A DNA stretch of 64,000 bases from Saprospirales bacterium (GTDB lineage: Bacteria > Bacteroidota > Bacteroidia > Chitinophagales > Saprospiraceae). The first letter of the stretch is position 1, and each line of letters begins with the position of its first letter. Location: positions 1 through 64,000 of the forward strand of contig JADJBL010000011.1 in assembly GCA_016703765.1 (NCBI GenBank), given 5' to 3'. The notes under the pieces were generated by a model, which was not told where the DNA came from, ran no database searches, and was given only the letters and a program-made list of their open reading frames with translations. Below, piece by piece: positions 25,036 to 35,121 of this stretch. The translations under genes were made by a program, and so were the position numbers.

Positions 25036-26862
25036 TCACTTAAACACCGAACTCATAATCCTCCTCTTCTGCAGCACGCCTTTCGACTTGGTGGCCATGA
25101 GTGCGCCCGCGTCGCCCGTATCGATTTCGGCGGCGTTTCCTTCGTCGGTATCGATGTGCATTTCCAGGATAAAGCTTTCCGAAATCCGGATCAGCACGTT
25201 ACCGAAAACAAGAGCCCGGTCGCTACCATTGACCACTGCCACGTCGACGATGTCGCGGTCTTCCACTCCGAAGATGGCGGCTTCTGTCGGCGACATGTGA
25301 ATATGCCTCCAGGCGCAGATCACCCCTTCGGGGAGAATTACCGTCCCCTTCGGCCCCACCATTTTGATCCCGGGGGTATTTTCGATCCGGCCGCTCTCGC
25401 GGATGGGCGCGTCGATGCCCAGGAAAAATTCGTCGGTCCGGGAGATCTCCACCTGGTCGTGGTCCCTGCAGGGGCCCAATATCCTGACATGTTCGATCTT
25501 GTTTTTCGGCCCGATGATGGTTACGGTCTCGTTGGCTGCAAACTGATTGGGCTGGCTCAGCCATTTGTGTACAGTGAGTTCGTGGCCTTCTCCGAATAAG
25601 GCTTCCACCGTTTCCTGTTGCAGGTGGATATGCCGGGCCGAAATGGCGATGGGTATTCTCGGAATAGTATTGACCGTATCTTCCCCTTGTATGACGCTTC
25701 TGGCCTTGCGGGCAATGGCCAATTGCTCGTCGGTTTTGATCGCCAGTAATTTTACCCGGCTGTTGGGCGAGGAAAAAACGGCCACGGGGTTTTCGTCCGT
25801 CAGGCGGATATCGTTGTTGAGGTCCTCGTCGTGCAAGGCGCCGAGGAAGTGGAGTTTTTGGACGATGCGATGGCGCACCTCCTCGCTGTTCTCGCCGATC
25901 CCTCCGGTGAAGAGGATGGCATCCACCCCGCCCATCACCGCCGCATAGGCGCCGATGTATTTCATGGTCCGGTAGGTGAAAACCTGGAGGGCCAGGCGGG
26001 CATCTTCGTCGCCGGCGGCGGATTTTTCGAGGATGTCGCGCATATCGCCGCTTCCACCCGACAGGCCTTTGAGGCCGCTTTCCAGGTTGAGCAGTTCGTT
26101 CAGTTGCTCGGCCGTATAGTCCCCTTTTTTCATCAGGTAGTAAAACAGGCCGGGGTCGAGGTCGCCGCTGCGGGTGCTCATGACCAGGCCTTCGAGGGGG
26201 GTCATGCCCATGCTGGTATCGACGGAGCGGCCGTATTCAATGGCCGCCACGCTGCAGCCGCTGCCGAGGTGGCAGGAGATGATGCGCATTTCCTTGATAT
26301 CGCGGTCGAGGTGCGAGGCTGCCAGTTCGACGATATATTCATGGCTGGTGCCGTGAAAGCCGTAGCGTCGGATCTGGAATTTTTCGCGCATCGCTTTCGG
26401 AAGGGCGTAGGTATGTGCGCGTTTGGGGAGGGTATGGTGGAAAGAGGTGTCAAACACGGCCACATGGGGCAATTCGGAAAAGAATTCCATCCCGATGCGG
26501 ACCCCCATCATGATGAGGGGGTTGTGGATGGGGGCCAGGTCGTTCAGTTCTTCCAGTTCCAGCACCAGTTCCGGGCTGAGTTTTACGGGGCGGTCGAATT
26601 TGCTACCCCCGTGGGCTACCCGGTGTCCGATCCCGCGCACGGCGAGGTCTTTGATTTTGTTTCTCAGAAAAGGCATCAGTGCCCGGAGCACCGGTTCGTG
26701 CCCTGCCTCCGGGAATTCAATTTCCACGCCGTCGGAAAAATGGGCTACAGGCTGCGAGGGGACTCTTTCCACCTCGACCGAGAAGCTGCGCAACCCCGTT
26801 TCGCTGTGTACAATTGCCGCCTTGATCGAAGAACTTCCGACATTCAGGACGAGTATATTCAT
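25036..26862 (-). CDS. Acetate kinase fused to PduL-type phosphotransacylase
   Basis: Residues 1 to about 395 are a full acetate/propionate kinase: NVGSSSIKAA, FDTSFHHTLP, RRYGFHGTSH, HLGSGCSVAAI and FTGGIGENSEEVR. After a short linker, residues 405-608 are a complete PduL domain with the zinc motifs ISARHIHLQ and AWRHIHMSP. PduL makes acyl phosphate from acyl-CoA; the kinase then converts acyl phosphate plus ADP to acid plus ATP, or the reverse. One 608-residue chain thus covers both steps without a Pta enzyme. The frame is unbroken through the junction, so the fusion is real in this sequence. Confidence 0.93.
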   Translation of the reverse strand: MNILVLNVGSSSIKAAIVHSETGLRSFSVEVERVPSQPVAHFSDGVEIEFPEAGHEPVLRALMPFLRNKIKDLAVRGIGHRVAHGGSKFDRPVKLSPELVLELEELNDLAPIHNPLIMMGVRIGMEFFSELPHVAVFDTSFHHTLPKRAHTYALPKAMREKFQIRRYGFHGTSHEYIVELAASHLDRDIKEMRIISCHLGSGCSVAAIEYGRSVDTSMGMTPLEGLVMSTRSGDLDPGLFYYLMKKGDYTAEQLNELLNLESGLKGLSGGSGDMRDILEKSAAGDEDARLALQVFTYRTMKYIGAYAAVMGGVDAILFTGGIGENSEEVRHRIVQKLHFLGALHDEDLNNDIRLTDENPVAVFSSPNSRVKLLAIKTDEQLAIARKARSVIQGEDTVNTIPRIPIAISARHIHLQQETVEALFGEGHELTVHKWLSQPNQFAANETVTIIGPKNKIEHVRILGPCRDHDQVEISRTDEFFLGIDAPIRESGRIENTPGIKMVGPKGTVILPEGVICAWRHIHMSPTEAAIFGVEDRDIVDVAVVNGSDRALVFGNVLIRISESFILEMHIDTDEGNAAEIDTGDAGALMATKSKGVLQKRRIMSSVFK

Positions 26863-27193
26863 GTCTTGGTATCATTTTATGGATGAATGGCCGCTTTCGC
26901 AAACCACCCCAAAATTACGGGCATTTAAAGGTAAAGGGAATAGCAGGGCTTCGAAATCGAGATTTATTATCACAAGAGGTCAACCATAGTTTTTGGAGGT
27001 CCAAAGTACTGGTAGTTAGTGTAGAATAAGCGGTTGGTTTGTTTTGGGGGCTTTAAGTCAAGGTAGGTTTGTTTTATGGAAGCGAGGAAGGAAACATCCC
27101 CCGGCCTTGATCGAATTTTTCCATAATCTCGACGACAAAATGAGTTTTCCTGATATTCTTGCCCCAAATTTGTCCCTCCATTAAGCCCCAGGC
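26863..27193. other. 331-bp intergenic region, no gene seen
   Basis: This gap separates the divergent ackA-pduL and ECF sigma genes and presumably holds both promoters. TATTCTTG at 27154-27161 is a weak -7 box candidate for the sigma gene. I see no conserved RNA, hairpin or credible small reading frame. Confidence 0.5.
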
Positions 27194-27732
27194 ATGACCC
27201 ACAACAACCCGGATCTTCAAAAACGGCTTGGATCAGACGATCCCTCCGCTTTGCGGGAACTCTTCCAGGTTCATTATTCCGGGGTTTGCCATACGCTTTT
27301 CCGCCTCGTACAGGACAAACATCTTTCCCAGGACCTTGCCCAGAATGTCTTTATCCGGGTTTGGGAGAAAAGGACGGACATCCAGGTCCATACCTCTTGG
27401 GGCGCCTACCTCAACCAAATGGCCATACGCGAAGGCCTGGCCCATTTGAGAAAGGTCAAACGAATCGATGTCCGGGAGGAAATTCCAGACCGGGCCGACC
27501 CCCAAACTGCGGAAGAAACCCTCCTGCACGGCGATTTGAACCGCCATTACCAGTCCGCCCTCCAAACCCTTCCCCCCCAATGCCGGATCGTCTTCCAGCT
27601 GAGCCGTCAGGAAGGACTGACTTATCCGGAGATCGCCAGGAGATGGGCATTTCTTCCAAAACCGTTGAAAACCAGATGGGTAAAGCCCTCCGTATTCTGC
27701 GCGAACAACTGCACGATTTCCTGCCCGAATAA
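27194..27732 (+). CDS. ECF-type RNA polymerase sigma factor; frameshifted as sequenced
   Basis: The joined product is about 180 residues. Region 2 includes LSQDLAQNVFIRVWEKR near residues 45-60. Region 4 begins LPPQCRIVFQLSRQEGLTYPEIAR and, in another frame, continues EMGISSKTVENQMGKALRILREQLHDFLPE. One G is missing at about 27640 (GCCAGGAGATG in place of GCCAGGGAGATG). As written, the first frame would instead run to 27979 and lose the DNA-recognition helix. Directly downstream is its FecR-type anti-sigma gene, as in the usual cell-surface signalling pairs. Confidence 0.87.
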
Positions 27733-27797
27733 TTTTTTTTCAAAACACATAGGGGTATCGCCCGGGGCGCCGCATCCTAATTTCAGAAGTAGCTACT

Positions 27798-28811
27798 ATG
27801 GATCTTTCTACACAGCAAAGCCTGGAAAAAATCGCAAAGTTTCTTTCGGGGAATATGTCCCCCGGAGAGCTCGCACTCTTTCAGGACTGGCTGGAAGAAA
27901 ATCCGGCCAACCAGCAAATGCTGCAAGAAGCTTTGGGGGTTTGGCAACTGGGGGAAGAAGAACCGATCCCCGACTTTGACAAGGATATGGACGTGGCCTG
28001 GACGAAGGTCGAACAACATATCCAACGAGAACCCATCGGTACGACCCGCAAACTAAAAGTATCTTTCCGCTCCTGGGCGCCGCGCATCGCCGCCTCCCTC
28101 GCCTTTATCCTCCTGGCTGCCTGGGCGCTGACCCAATGGAGGCAGGGAGACGTGGAAATGGTGGCGTACACGACCGGACCGAACGAAACGCTTTCCATCG
28201 TCCTGCCCGACAGCAGCACGGTTTGGCTGAACGAACGCTCCACCCTCCGCCGGCCGGCAGATTTTTCTCAAAGGAATATCCAGCTCGAAGGCGAGGCGTA
28301 TTTCCAAATCCGCCGGATGGAACACTCGCCTTTCCGCATCGAATCCGGCGCCGCCATGACCGAAGTGCTGGGCACCTCTTTCAACGTCCGGGCTTATCCG
28401 GAGGAAGAAAAAGTGGAACTCACCGTCGTTACGGGAAAAGTGGCCTTCGGCAGGGCGGATGCCCCGAAAACCCGCCTGCTCGTGGAGGCCGGCGCCTCCG
28501 CTGTCCTGGATGAAAAGCGGGAAACTGCTCTGCAGGCCGAAGAAAAAATAAGCAACGCCGAATCCTGGCATACCGGAAAGCTCCTCTTTGAGGATGCAAC
28601 CCTGGAAATGGTCCGCCTGTCCTTCGAACGTTTTTATGGAATCCGCCTGGAAGTCGACGATCCCGCTATCTGGAACTGCCATTTTACCGGCTCTTTTGAC
28701 AAGGCGCCCGCGGCCGAATTAGCTCAGACCATTGCTTTTTCCCTCAATCTGGAGCTGCAACAGAGCGATTCGGTATTTACCCTTTCCGGTAAAGGATGCG
28801 AAAGCCAATAA
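27798..28811 (+). CDS. FecR-type anti-sigma factor
   Basis: The 337-residue protein has a cytoplasmic N-terminal region (1-92) that would bind the sigma factor, one transmembrane helix (about 93-112), the FecR domain (TGPNETLSIVLPDSSTVWLNERSTLRRP to FNVRAYPEEEKVELTVVTGKVAFG) and a C-terminal DUF4974-like domain (KLLFEDATLEMVRLSFERFYGIRLEVDD). It transmits a signal from the envelope to the ECF sigma factor encoded 65 bp upstream. The next gene supplies an STN-domain outer-membrane candidate instead of a full TonB-dependent receptor. Confidence 0.93.
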   Translation: MDLSTQQSLEKIAKFLSGNMSPGELALFQDWLEENPANQQMLQEALGVWQLGEEEPIPDFDKDMDVAWTKVEQHIQREPIGTTRKLKVSFRSWAPRIAASLAFILLAAWALTQWRQGDVEMVAYTTGPNETLSIVLPDSSTVWLNERSTLRRPADFSQRNIQLEGEAYFQIRRMEHSPFRIESGAAMTEVLGTSFNVRAYPEEEKVELTVVTGKVAFGRADAPKTRLLVEAGASAVLDEKRETALQAEEKISNAESWHTGKLLFEDATLEMVRLSFERFYGIRLEVDDPAIWNCHFTGSFDKAPAAELAQTIAFSLNLELQQSDSVFTLSGKGCESQ

Positions 28812-28823
28812 TCCCCTTGAATC

Positions 28824-30368
28824 ATGCTTCCCTTGCGTTATCTGATCTTGTTTGTCGCCCTTTTGCCGGGACCTGGAGCCTATGCCCAGGACGAAAGCCT
28901 GTCGCGTATAGTGAGCGCTCACTACGACCGGGTGCAACTGAAACACGCCCTCAACGACCTGCAACGGAGGTACGATATTCAGTTTTCGTATAGCAGCGAC
29001 CATATCCCGGTGACTCAAAAGGTGAGCGCCCATCGCGAGCGCACCCCCCTGCGGGAAGTGCTCGACGACCTGCTCGCAGAGACGAAAGTGGTCTATGCCC
29101 AGATTGGTAAACAGATCGTGCTGAAAATCGACCCGGGCAAGCCCATCCGGGACCCCTGGACAGGGGAATCGGGGAAAATGGGATACCAAAGGCCCGACCT
29201 TCAGATCCTGCCGATCGGCTCGCTCGAGTTGGCGCCCATCGAAGGCCCTATCGACGCGAGCGTGGTAAAGAAACAAACGGTCGTGCTGCCGCCGCCGAGC
29301 CAAACCGCCTTCCCCCGCTGGAACGGCTGGGCCTTCCTGGACTCCATGAATATCGGAATGCCGGAGGGGAAAAAGATCTTTCAGGCCTCCGTCTTTCCGC
29401 CTTTCGGATCCAACGGCTGGGAAAGCAGCCGCACGAGCAACCTCTTCTCGGTCAACCTCCTGGCCGGATTGAGCGCCGGGGTGGAAGGGTCGGAGTGGAG
29501 CCTCCTGCTGAATACCACGGAGGGTAGCGTCCGCGGAGCGCAGGTCTCCGGCCTGGCAAACGTCGCAGAGGGAGTAGTCAGCGGCATGCAGGTGGCAGGG
29601 GGCGTAAATATCGCCCTGAGCGAGGCCAATGGCCGTCAGATCTCCGGTCTGATGAACGTGGCCGGGGAAATGACCGGCGCTCAACTGGCGCTGCTGGCGA
29701 ATTTTTCCGGAAAGAAATTTCACGGAAAGCAGGTCTCCGGGCTGTTCAATTACGCAGGTGGCGCCGGGGCGCCGCGAAGCGTGCAGCTCAGTCCCTTGTG
29801 CAATTTCAGCGCAGGAGAAGTGGGCTTCCAGGCCGGCCTGATCAATATCGCCGACACGGTTTCCGGCGCCTCGATCGGGTTGATCAACCTGGTCAGAAAA
29901 GGGTACAACCGCGTGGAACTGGCGGCAGGCGAATCGCTTTGGACCAACCTGTCCTTGAAAATGGGGACCCGCCGGTTTTACAATGTATTCCACTTTGGCT
30001 TTCGTTGGGGTGGACAGTTTGATGAGCACATCTGGGGGATCGGATACGGTTTTGGAACTGCCTTCCCTCTGACGCCACGCTTCGACCTGCACCTGGAAGG
30101 AGGGAGCACCCATCTGAGCAAAGGGGGTGGGTTCACCGAACGACTCAACCTGCTCAACCAGCTGCGGCTCAGCCTCGACTGGAAAGCCGGGAAGCACTTC
30201 AGCTTATTTGCGGGGGGCACGCTCAACCTCATGGCAAGCCGGGTACAGGACCCCGAAACCGGCGCAATGGGCTACGACATTGCACCCCACAACCTGTACC
30301 ACAAAGTATCCAAAAACGGAACGGATATCCAGGCCTGGGCCGGACTGACCGCCGGAGTTCGTTTCTAA
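28824..30368 (+). CDS. STN-domain surface-repeat outer-membrane protein
   Basis: The 514-residue protein begins with a signal peptide (PGAYAQ, residue 22). An STN domain follows (about 35-105: LKHALNDLQRRYDIQFSYSSDHIP, TPLREVLDDLLAETKVVYAQIGKQIVLK). A middle region (210-350) repeats a VSGLxNxAxG pattern: QVSGLANVAEG, QVAGGVNIALSE, QISGLMNVAGE, QVSGLFNYAGG, GLINIADTVSG. These resemble LA_2272-type surface repeats. The last 140 residues are barrel-like with a terminal GVRF. In place of a SusC receptor, this is the likely partner of the FecR/sigma pair, 12 bp downstream of fecR. Confidence 0.78.
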   Translation: MLPLRYLILFVALLPGPGAYAQDESLSRIVSAHYDRVQLKHALNDLQRRYDIQFSYSSDHIPVTQKVSAHRERTPLREVLDDLLAETKVVYAQIGKQIVLKIDPGKPIRDPWTGESGKMGYQRPDLQILPIGSLELAPIEGPIDASVVKKQTVVLPPPSQTAFPRWNGWAFLDSMNIGMPEGKKIFQASVFPPFGSNGWESSRTSNLFSVNLLAGLSAGVEGSEWSLLLNTTEGSVRGAQVSGLANVAEGVVSGMQVAGGVNIALSEANGRQISGLMNVAGEMTGAQLALLANFSGKKFHGKQVSGLFNYAGGAGAPRSVQLSPLCNFSAGEVGFQAGLINIADTVSGASIGLINLVRKGYNRVELAAGESLWTNLSLKMGTRRFYNVFHFGFRWGGQFDEHIWGIGYGFGTAFPLTPRFDLHLEGGSTHLSKGGGFTERLNLLNQLRLSLDWKAGKHFSLFAGGTLNLMASRVQDPETGAMGYDIAPHNLYHKVSKNGTDIQAWAGLTAGVRF

Positions 30369-30435
30369 AAAACACACCTTCATAATCCTGTTAATCCGAA
30401 TCAAATCTTTTAATCCTGAAAAAATAAGAAACAAA

Positions 30436-31041
30436 ATGAAAAGAATCTTCTTGTTGGTTATCATCGCCGTAGCTGCCTTTCAGGCACAGGCACAAGATCA
30501 GACCCTCCTGGGTCGCAGCAGCCGGATCGGCTTTTTCGTCAGCCCCTACCTCGAAATGGGGCCCTTAAACCAGCCCTGGGAAGCCTCCCTCGGCGCAGGC
30601 GCAGGCCTGGTTCTGGGCAATGGGTTCATCGGTTTTTATGGCGCAGCCGGCGCCGATTACGAACAATTGCTCCAGGAGGACGAGTTCGACCGGATCGACC
30701 TGGCGCATGGCGGCCTCTGGGTGGGCTACAACCCCGTGCAGCGCTGGGTATTCCACCCCTATACGACCCTCCGCATCGGCCCCGGTGTGGTGAACATCGA
30801 TACCAATAGCTGGGACGACTATATCGACAACGTCCTGGTGGTCAGCCCCGAACTCGGCGTGGAAATGAACCTGACCAAATTCCTCCGCATCGCCGGAACA
30901 GCAGGCTATCGCTGGGTGGATGGCGTGAGCTCGCCCGGACTGACAAACGACGACTTCACCGGCTGGACGGGCGCGCTTACCCTTCGCCTCGGGTATTTCG
31001 GCAGGGACAACCGCCCGCGCCACCAACCGGCCAATGATTAA
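30436..31041 (+). CDS. Small outer-membrane beta-barrel protein
   Basis: The 201-residue protein has a signal peptide (MKRIFLLVIIAVAAFQAQAQ) and about eight strand-like segments (RIGFFVSPYLEMG, GAGLVLGNGFIGFYGAAG, GGLWVGYNPV, TTLRIGPGVVNI, VVSPELGVEMNL, IAGTAGYRWVDG, GALTLRLGYF). It is probably a small barrel. It lies 67 bp after the STN protein and 36 bp before the GIN-domain lipoprotein gene and may belong to the same regulon. No specific family recognised. Confidence 0.72.
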   Translation: MKRIFLLVIIAVAAFQAQAQDQTLLGRSSRIGFFVSPYLEMGPLNQPWEASLGAGAGLVLGNGFIGFYGAAGADYEQLLQEDEFDRIDLAHGGLWVGYNPVQRWVFHPYTTLRIGPGVVNIDTNSWDDYIDNVLVVSPELGVEMNLTKFLRIAGTAGYRWVDGVSSPGLTNDDFTGWTGALTLRLGYFGRDNRPRHQPAND

Positions 31042-31077
31042 TTTCTCATCACATTTTCCAAAAAACAATCTACCATT

Positions 31078-31806
31078 ATGACAAACCTGAAATTATTTGC
31101 AGCGGCAATTGCAGCCGCCGTTTCCCTCAACAGTTGTTTTCTCGACGACGACGATTTCCTCAGCTGCGAAAGGGGGCAGGGCCCGACCGTTACCCGTACC
31201 CTGGAGCTTCCCTCCTTCTCCGGTATCGACCTGAAGATCTCCGGCAATGTGGTGATCAAACAAGGCCCCGAGCAATTCGTGGAAGTGGAAGGACAGGAAA
31301 ACATCATCGAGCTCCTCAAGCTGAATGTGAACAACGATACCTGGGATATCCGCTTTGAAGACTGCGTGCGCAACCACGAAGACCTCACTATCTATATTAC
31401 CCTTCCCGAAATCGGCTACCTGTCGATCAGCGGCTCGGGCAGAATTGAGGGAGATGAGCTCCTCGCGGGAAATGACCTCAACCTCCGTATCTCCGGCTCG
31501 GGCGACATGGATCTCCAACTCGATTACGATAAAGTCGATGCGACCATCTCCGGCTCGGGCGATATCAAACTGGAAGGCGATTGCCAGGATTTCGACCTGG
31601 ATATTACCGGATCGGGCGACTACCACGCTTTTGATCTGGAAACCCAGACCGGAGACATCAACATCACCGGCAGTGGCAATGCAGAGGTTTTTGTCCACGA
31701 CAACCTCGACGTGCGGATCACCGGCAGCGGCGACGTGTATTACATCGGAAACCCCTTCCTGGATATCCAAATCACCGGATCGGGGAAGGTGAAGGACGCT
31801 AACTAG
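31078..31806 (+). CDS. GIN-domain (DUF2807) lipoprotein
   Basis: The 242-residue protein has a lipoprotein signal (LNSC, Cys20) and a head GIN domain. From residue 60 on it is a beta-solenoid of repeats carrying ISGSG or ITGSG every 17-20 residues (ISGSGRIEG, ISGSGDMDL, ISGSGDIKL, ITGSGDYHAF, ITGSGNAEV, ITGSGDVYY, ITGSGKVKD). The family is a putative auto-transporter-like adhesin of unknown role, common beside sigma/FecR systems in Bacteroidota. A bidirectional terminator follows. Confidence 0.88.
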   Translation: MTNLKLFAAAIAAAVSLNSCFLDDDDFLSCERGQGPTVTRTLELPSFSGIDLKISGNVVIKQGPEQFVEVEGQENIIELLKLNVNNDTWDIRFEDCVRNHEDLTIYITLPEIGYLSISGSGRIEGDELLAGNDLNLRISGSGDMDLQLDYDKVDATISGSGDIKLEGDCQDFDLDITGSGDYHAFDLETQTGDINITGSGNAEVFVHDNLDVRITGSGDVYYIGNPFLDIQITGSGKVKDAN

Positions 31807-31822
31807 AGAATAGGCATTAAAT

Positions 31823-31870
31823 AAAAGCAAAGGGGGCCTGGCATGGTGTGCCAGAGCCCCCTTTGCTTTT
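31823..31870. terminator. Bidirectional terminator between convergent genes
   Basis: AAAAGCAAAGGGGGC pairs perfectly with GCCCCCTTTGCTTTT around a loop that itself folds (CTGGCA/TGCCAG). T-runs flank both sides. Confidence 0.88.
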
Positions 31871-31951
31871 GTTTAGGTGGTTTAGAAAGTTTAGGATGTT
31901 TAGTTTTTTATGTCTGCTAAACTTCCCTAAACCTTCTAAACCTCCTAAACC
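31871..31951. repeat. Tandem-unit hairpin E (9-nt units)
   Basis: The left arm holds GTTTAGGTG, GTTTAGAAA, GTTTAGGAT and GTTTAG; after a TTTTTATGTCTG loop come CTAAACTTC, CCTAAACC, TTCTAAACC and TCCTAAACC. It abuts the terminator on one side and the stop of the S8 protease gene (7 bp away) on the other. Confidence 0.85.
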
Positions 31952-31957
31952 TACATT

Positions 31958-34900
31958 TCAGAGTTTAACGAGCCTGGTCGTCAACACCTCCGTTTCCGTT
32001 TGCACGACGATCATGTAAATTCCTTCCGGTAGTGCGGCGATATGGATTTCTTGCCGACCAGATTGAAGAGCAAGCGGTTGAACCGTTCTGCCGTTCATGT
32101 CGGTCAGGAAAGCGCGCAGGATCGGGCTTTGAACTTGCACATCGACAAAGGCGACATCGAGGGCCGGGTTAGGGGCCACGCTGATCACGCTTTCTTCGGC
32201 TGCGCCTATGAAGCTGGCGATCGGACCGCTGCCACCGCTTGCAGTGACGTTTAGGGGTATAGTCTTCGGTTTCACCCCAGGTATAGGTCTCGCAGGAAGT
32301 GGGGTAAGAGCCCCATTTCATCATGACGCGCATCCGGGTGGTGCCCACGGAGGCGTTGGAGGGAACGGAGATCGAGCGGTTTTGGTTGCCGTTGCTTTGC
32401 GAGCGGAAACTAACTTCCTGTTCGCCGCTATCGGTAAAATCGCCGTCCCGGTTCCAGTCGCAATAAACCCTCCAATAGCCCCAATCCGTATAAGGAGAGC
32501 CTTTGCTGAGGATAAGGGTATAATTGCTACCTCTAACCACGTTTGCCGACAAGTTGGTGAAGTTGGCATAGCCGCCATTGGCGCCGGTGATGTTGTTAAT
32601 TGCGCCGATATTTACCCGATCGATCCATTCATCGGTCGTATTGGTGCCGCCTGCGCTGCAATAGGTAACCCCCGCAGCCTGGGTGGTAAACGAAGCGTCA
32701 GCCGTCCAGGCGGAGGTCAATCCGTTGGAACAGTTGGTGCGCACCGACCACTGGTAGGTGGTGGAAGCCGCCAGGCCGGTGAGGCCATAGGACGTCGCTG
32801 CAATAGCGCTCACCTGGGTATAGCTGCCACCAGAGGGGCGGTAGCGCAGGTCGTAAGTGCTGGCGCCGCTCACAGCGCCCCAGGTAACCGTGGCGGTGGT
32901 GGAGGTTACGTTCGAGCTCGACTGGCTGCCCGGTGCGTTGCAGGTGGGGGCGCTGCCGCTGATATTCATGGTATAATCTTCCACTTCTCCGTAGGCGAAA
33001 ATTTCGCAATAGGAGGGCACGGCGTTGTACTTCATGGAAACGCGCATCCGGGTATTGCCCGTTGTGGCGCCGGCCGGGATGGTGATAGATCCGGTAACGG
33101 TGCTCGTGGCAGGTCCGGCGGCAAATACCTCCTCACCTGCATCTGCAAAGTCGAGATCCTGGTTGAAGTCCACCCAAATGCGGAAATATTCGTTGTAGGT
33201 GGACCCGGAAAAAGCCGGGGTGATGCTCACGTTGTAGGAGCTGCCCTGACTGGTATTCACCGTAACGCCTGTAAAATCGGTATAACCCGAGGCGCCCGAG
33301 TTGTTGGTCATGCTTCCGACCACCACCTGGGAAATCCATTCATCCGAGGAGTTATTGCCCTGCGAAGTGCAATAAGCGGGAGGAGGGGGAGGAGCAGAGC
33401 AGCCCACGCCGCCGGCCTGAGCGCAAAGAACAGCCTGATGCGCGTTTACGCGGCCATTAGCGTATTCCAGGTCGTCGCCTGCGGGACCCATATCGTCGGC
33501 GGTGTCTTGCAGGACGTTTTTGATCGTGGCGCCGCTCAGAGCCGGGTTGGCGGCCAGTGCGAGGGCGGCCACGCCGGCTACGGCGGGGCAAGCGGCGGAA
33601 GTTCCGCCGAAGGTATTGGTATAATTGCCCGTGTTATAACCCGGGGCGCCCATACGGTCGGTGGTACGCACCCCTGCGGCGCCGTTGGAAGGCGCTACGA
33701 TATCGAGGTCGGAGCCGTAATTGGAATAGGAGGAGCGCACGCCCTGATTGGTGACGGCGCCTACGGCGATGACACTGGCCAGGTTGGCGGGATAATCCAC
33801 GCAGTTTTTGGAACCGTTTCCAGAGGCAAATACTACGACGCAACCCAGTCCGCCGCGTCCGCCGCTTGCCGCAGCGTTGATGGCGTTGGTGAGTACGGAA
33901 TAGCTGGCCGTGCAGGAGGTATAGCCCCAGGAGTTGCTCAACACCCAGGAGCCGTTGCTCACGGACCAGTTGACGCCGTTGGCGATGTCGGTGGGCGTTT
34001 CTGCACCGGCGAAGATATTGATTGAGAGAAATTTGGAAAGGGGCGCCGCGCCGCGCACGCCGAGCGTGTTGTGGGATGCGCCGATGATGCCTGCACAGGA
34101 TTGACCGTGGGCGCTGCTGGCTGTGGGGGCGCCGTTGCCGCCGTTCAGCGGGGTATATCCGCCGATGACGCGGGTCGCGCCGCCGCCATCGTTCATGTCT
34201 TCGTGGTTCTCCACGCCGTCGTCGATCACGCCGACGATCACGGATGCGGATCCGAGGGTGATGGCCCAGGCTTCGGGAGCGTCGATATCGACGTCATTTA
34301 CACCAGTAAACCCATCAATGCTCTGGCCCGTATTGTGCATCTGAAACTGATCGGGGTAAAGCGGGTCCTGGAATCGGGTGACAGGAGCGTAGAAGTCGGG
34401 GTGGCAGTATTCCACCATGCCGCTGTTTTGAATGGTATTGGCCAGGTCGACGATTTGAGTGACATCGTCCACTTCAAAGCGGATATTTCCGAAGGCCTCG
34501 TCGAAGAAGCGAACATCCTCGCCGTCGAGGTATTGGTTGAGCATGAACAGGTCGAGACCTGGCTTCATGCGCAGCACGATCTGGTGGGTGAGCCACATCT
34601 GGTAGCCGTCATCCAGATTGAGGGCGTACTCTGCGCTGCGAACCTGGAAGGTCTGAAGTCCGAGGCGGGCAGCCAGTTCACTTGCAGGGCCGGTTTGCGC
34701 TGCGGTGAAATGAATGACGGCCTGGTTGCGGTGCGAGAAATAATCGACCGATTTGACATCGGGCTGCGATTTCAACAAGTTGGTAAGGGCGTCGGCCGTT
34801 ACGGAACCATCGAAATGGACCATGACGGAGCTGCGGTCGGTAAACAGGGAAATTTTCTTCCCATCCGAATAGTAATAATCGGATTGGGCAATTGTTTGGG

Positions 34901-34958
34901 ATGAGGTCCAGGCAAGCAGAAAAGCAAGCAGAACCAGTGGTTTGAAAAATTTCATCAT
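31958..34958 (-). CDS. Subtilisin-like S8 protease with GEVED and fibronectin modules and T9SS sorting domain; frameshifted as sequenced
   Basis: The start at 34958 or 34955 gives a signal peptide (LLAFLLAWTSSQTIAQ). The protein is about 1000 residues. An N-terminal propeptide-like region runs to about 190. The S8 catalytic domain has the Asp in VIDDGVENHED, the His in HGQSCAGI and the Ser in GTSAACPAVAGV. Two modules of about 130 residues then end in EVEDYTM and ETEDYT, with a fibronectin III-like domain between them. The final T9SS domain (VAPNPALDVAFVDV, LPEGIYMIVVQT) is in another frame. An extra base in the GGGG run at 32254-32257 joins EDYT to LNVTASGGSGP. It is a secreted surface protease. 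Confidence 0.9.
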
Positions 34959-35121
34959 ACCAGTTTTTTTTGAATAAAGTGAGTTTGCGTTCTTATAAAT
35001 CGGTGGCGGGAATAAATCCAGCCCTCTTTGGAGCATCCAAATATATAAAGCAAAACTATATTTTGGAATAGTGGGGAAGAAAAAAAAACGAAATTGGATG
35101 TGGGGGAGACAGTTTTTCTTT

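Noticed and set aside
26970..27167. 65-residue minus-strand frame in the ackA-pduL/sigma gap
   Set aside because: Low-complexity, no signal or motif, and no promoter box in the right place; the gap is more simply regulatory.
28719..30197. 492-residue open frame on the minus strand
   Set aside because: Antisense to fecR and the STN protein gene, which have matching domains and context.
32208..34025. 605-residue open frame on the plus strand
   Set aside because: Antisense to the catalytic and GEVED region of the S8 protease; Gly/Ala-rich shadow translation.
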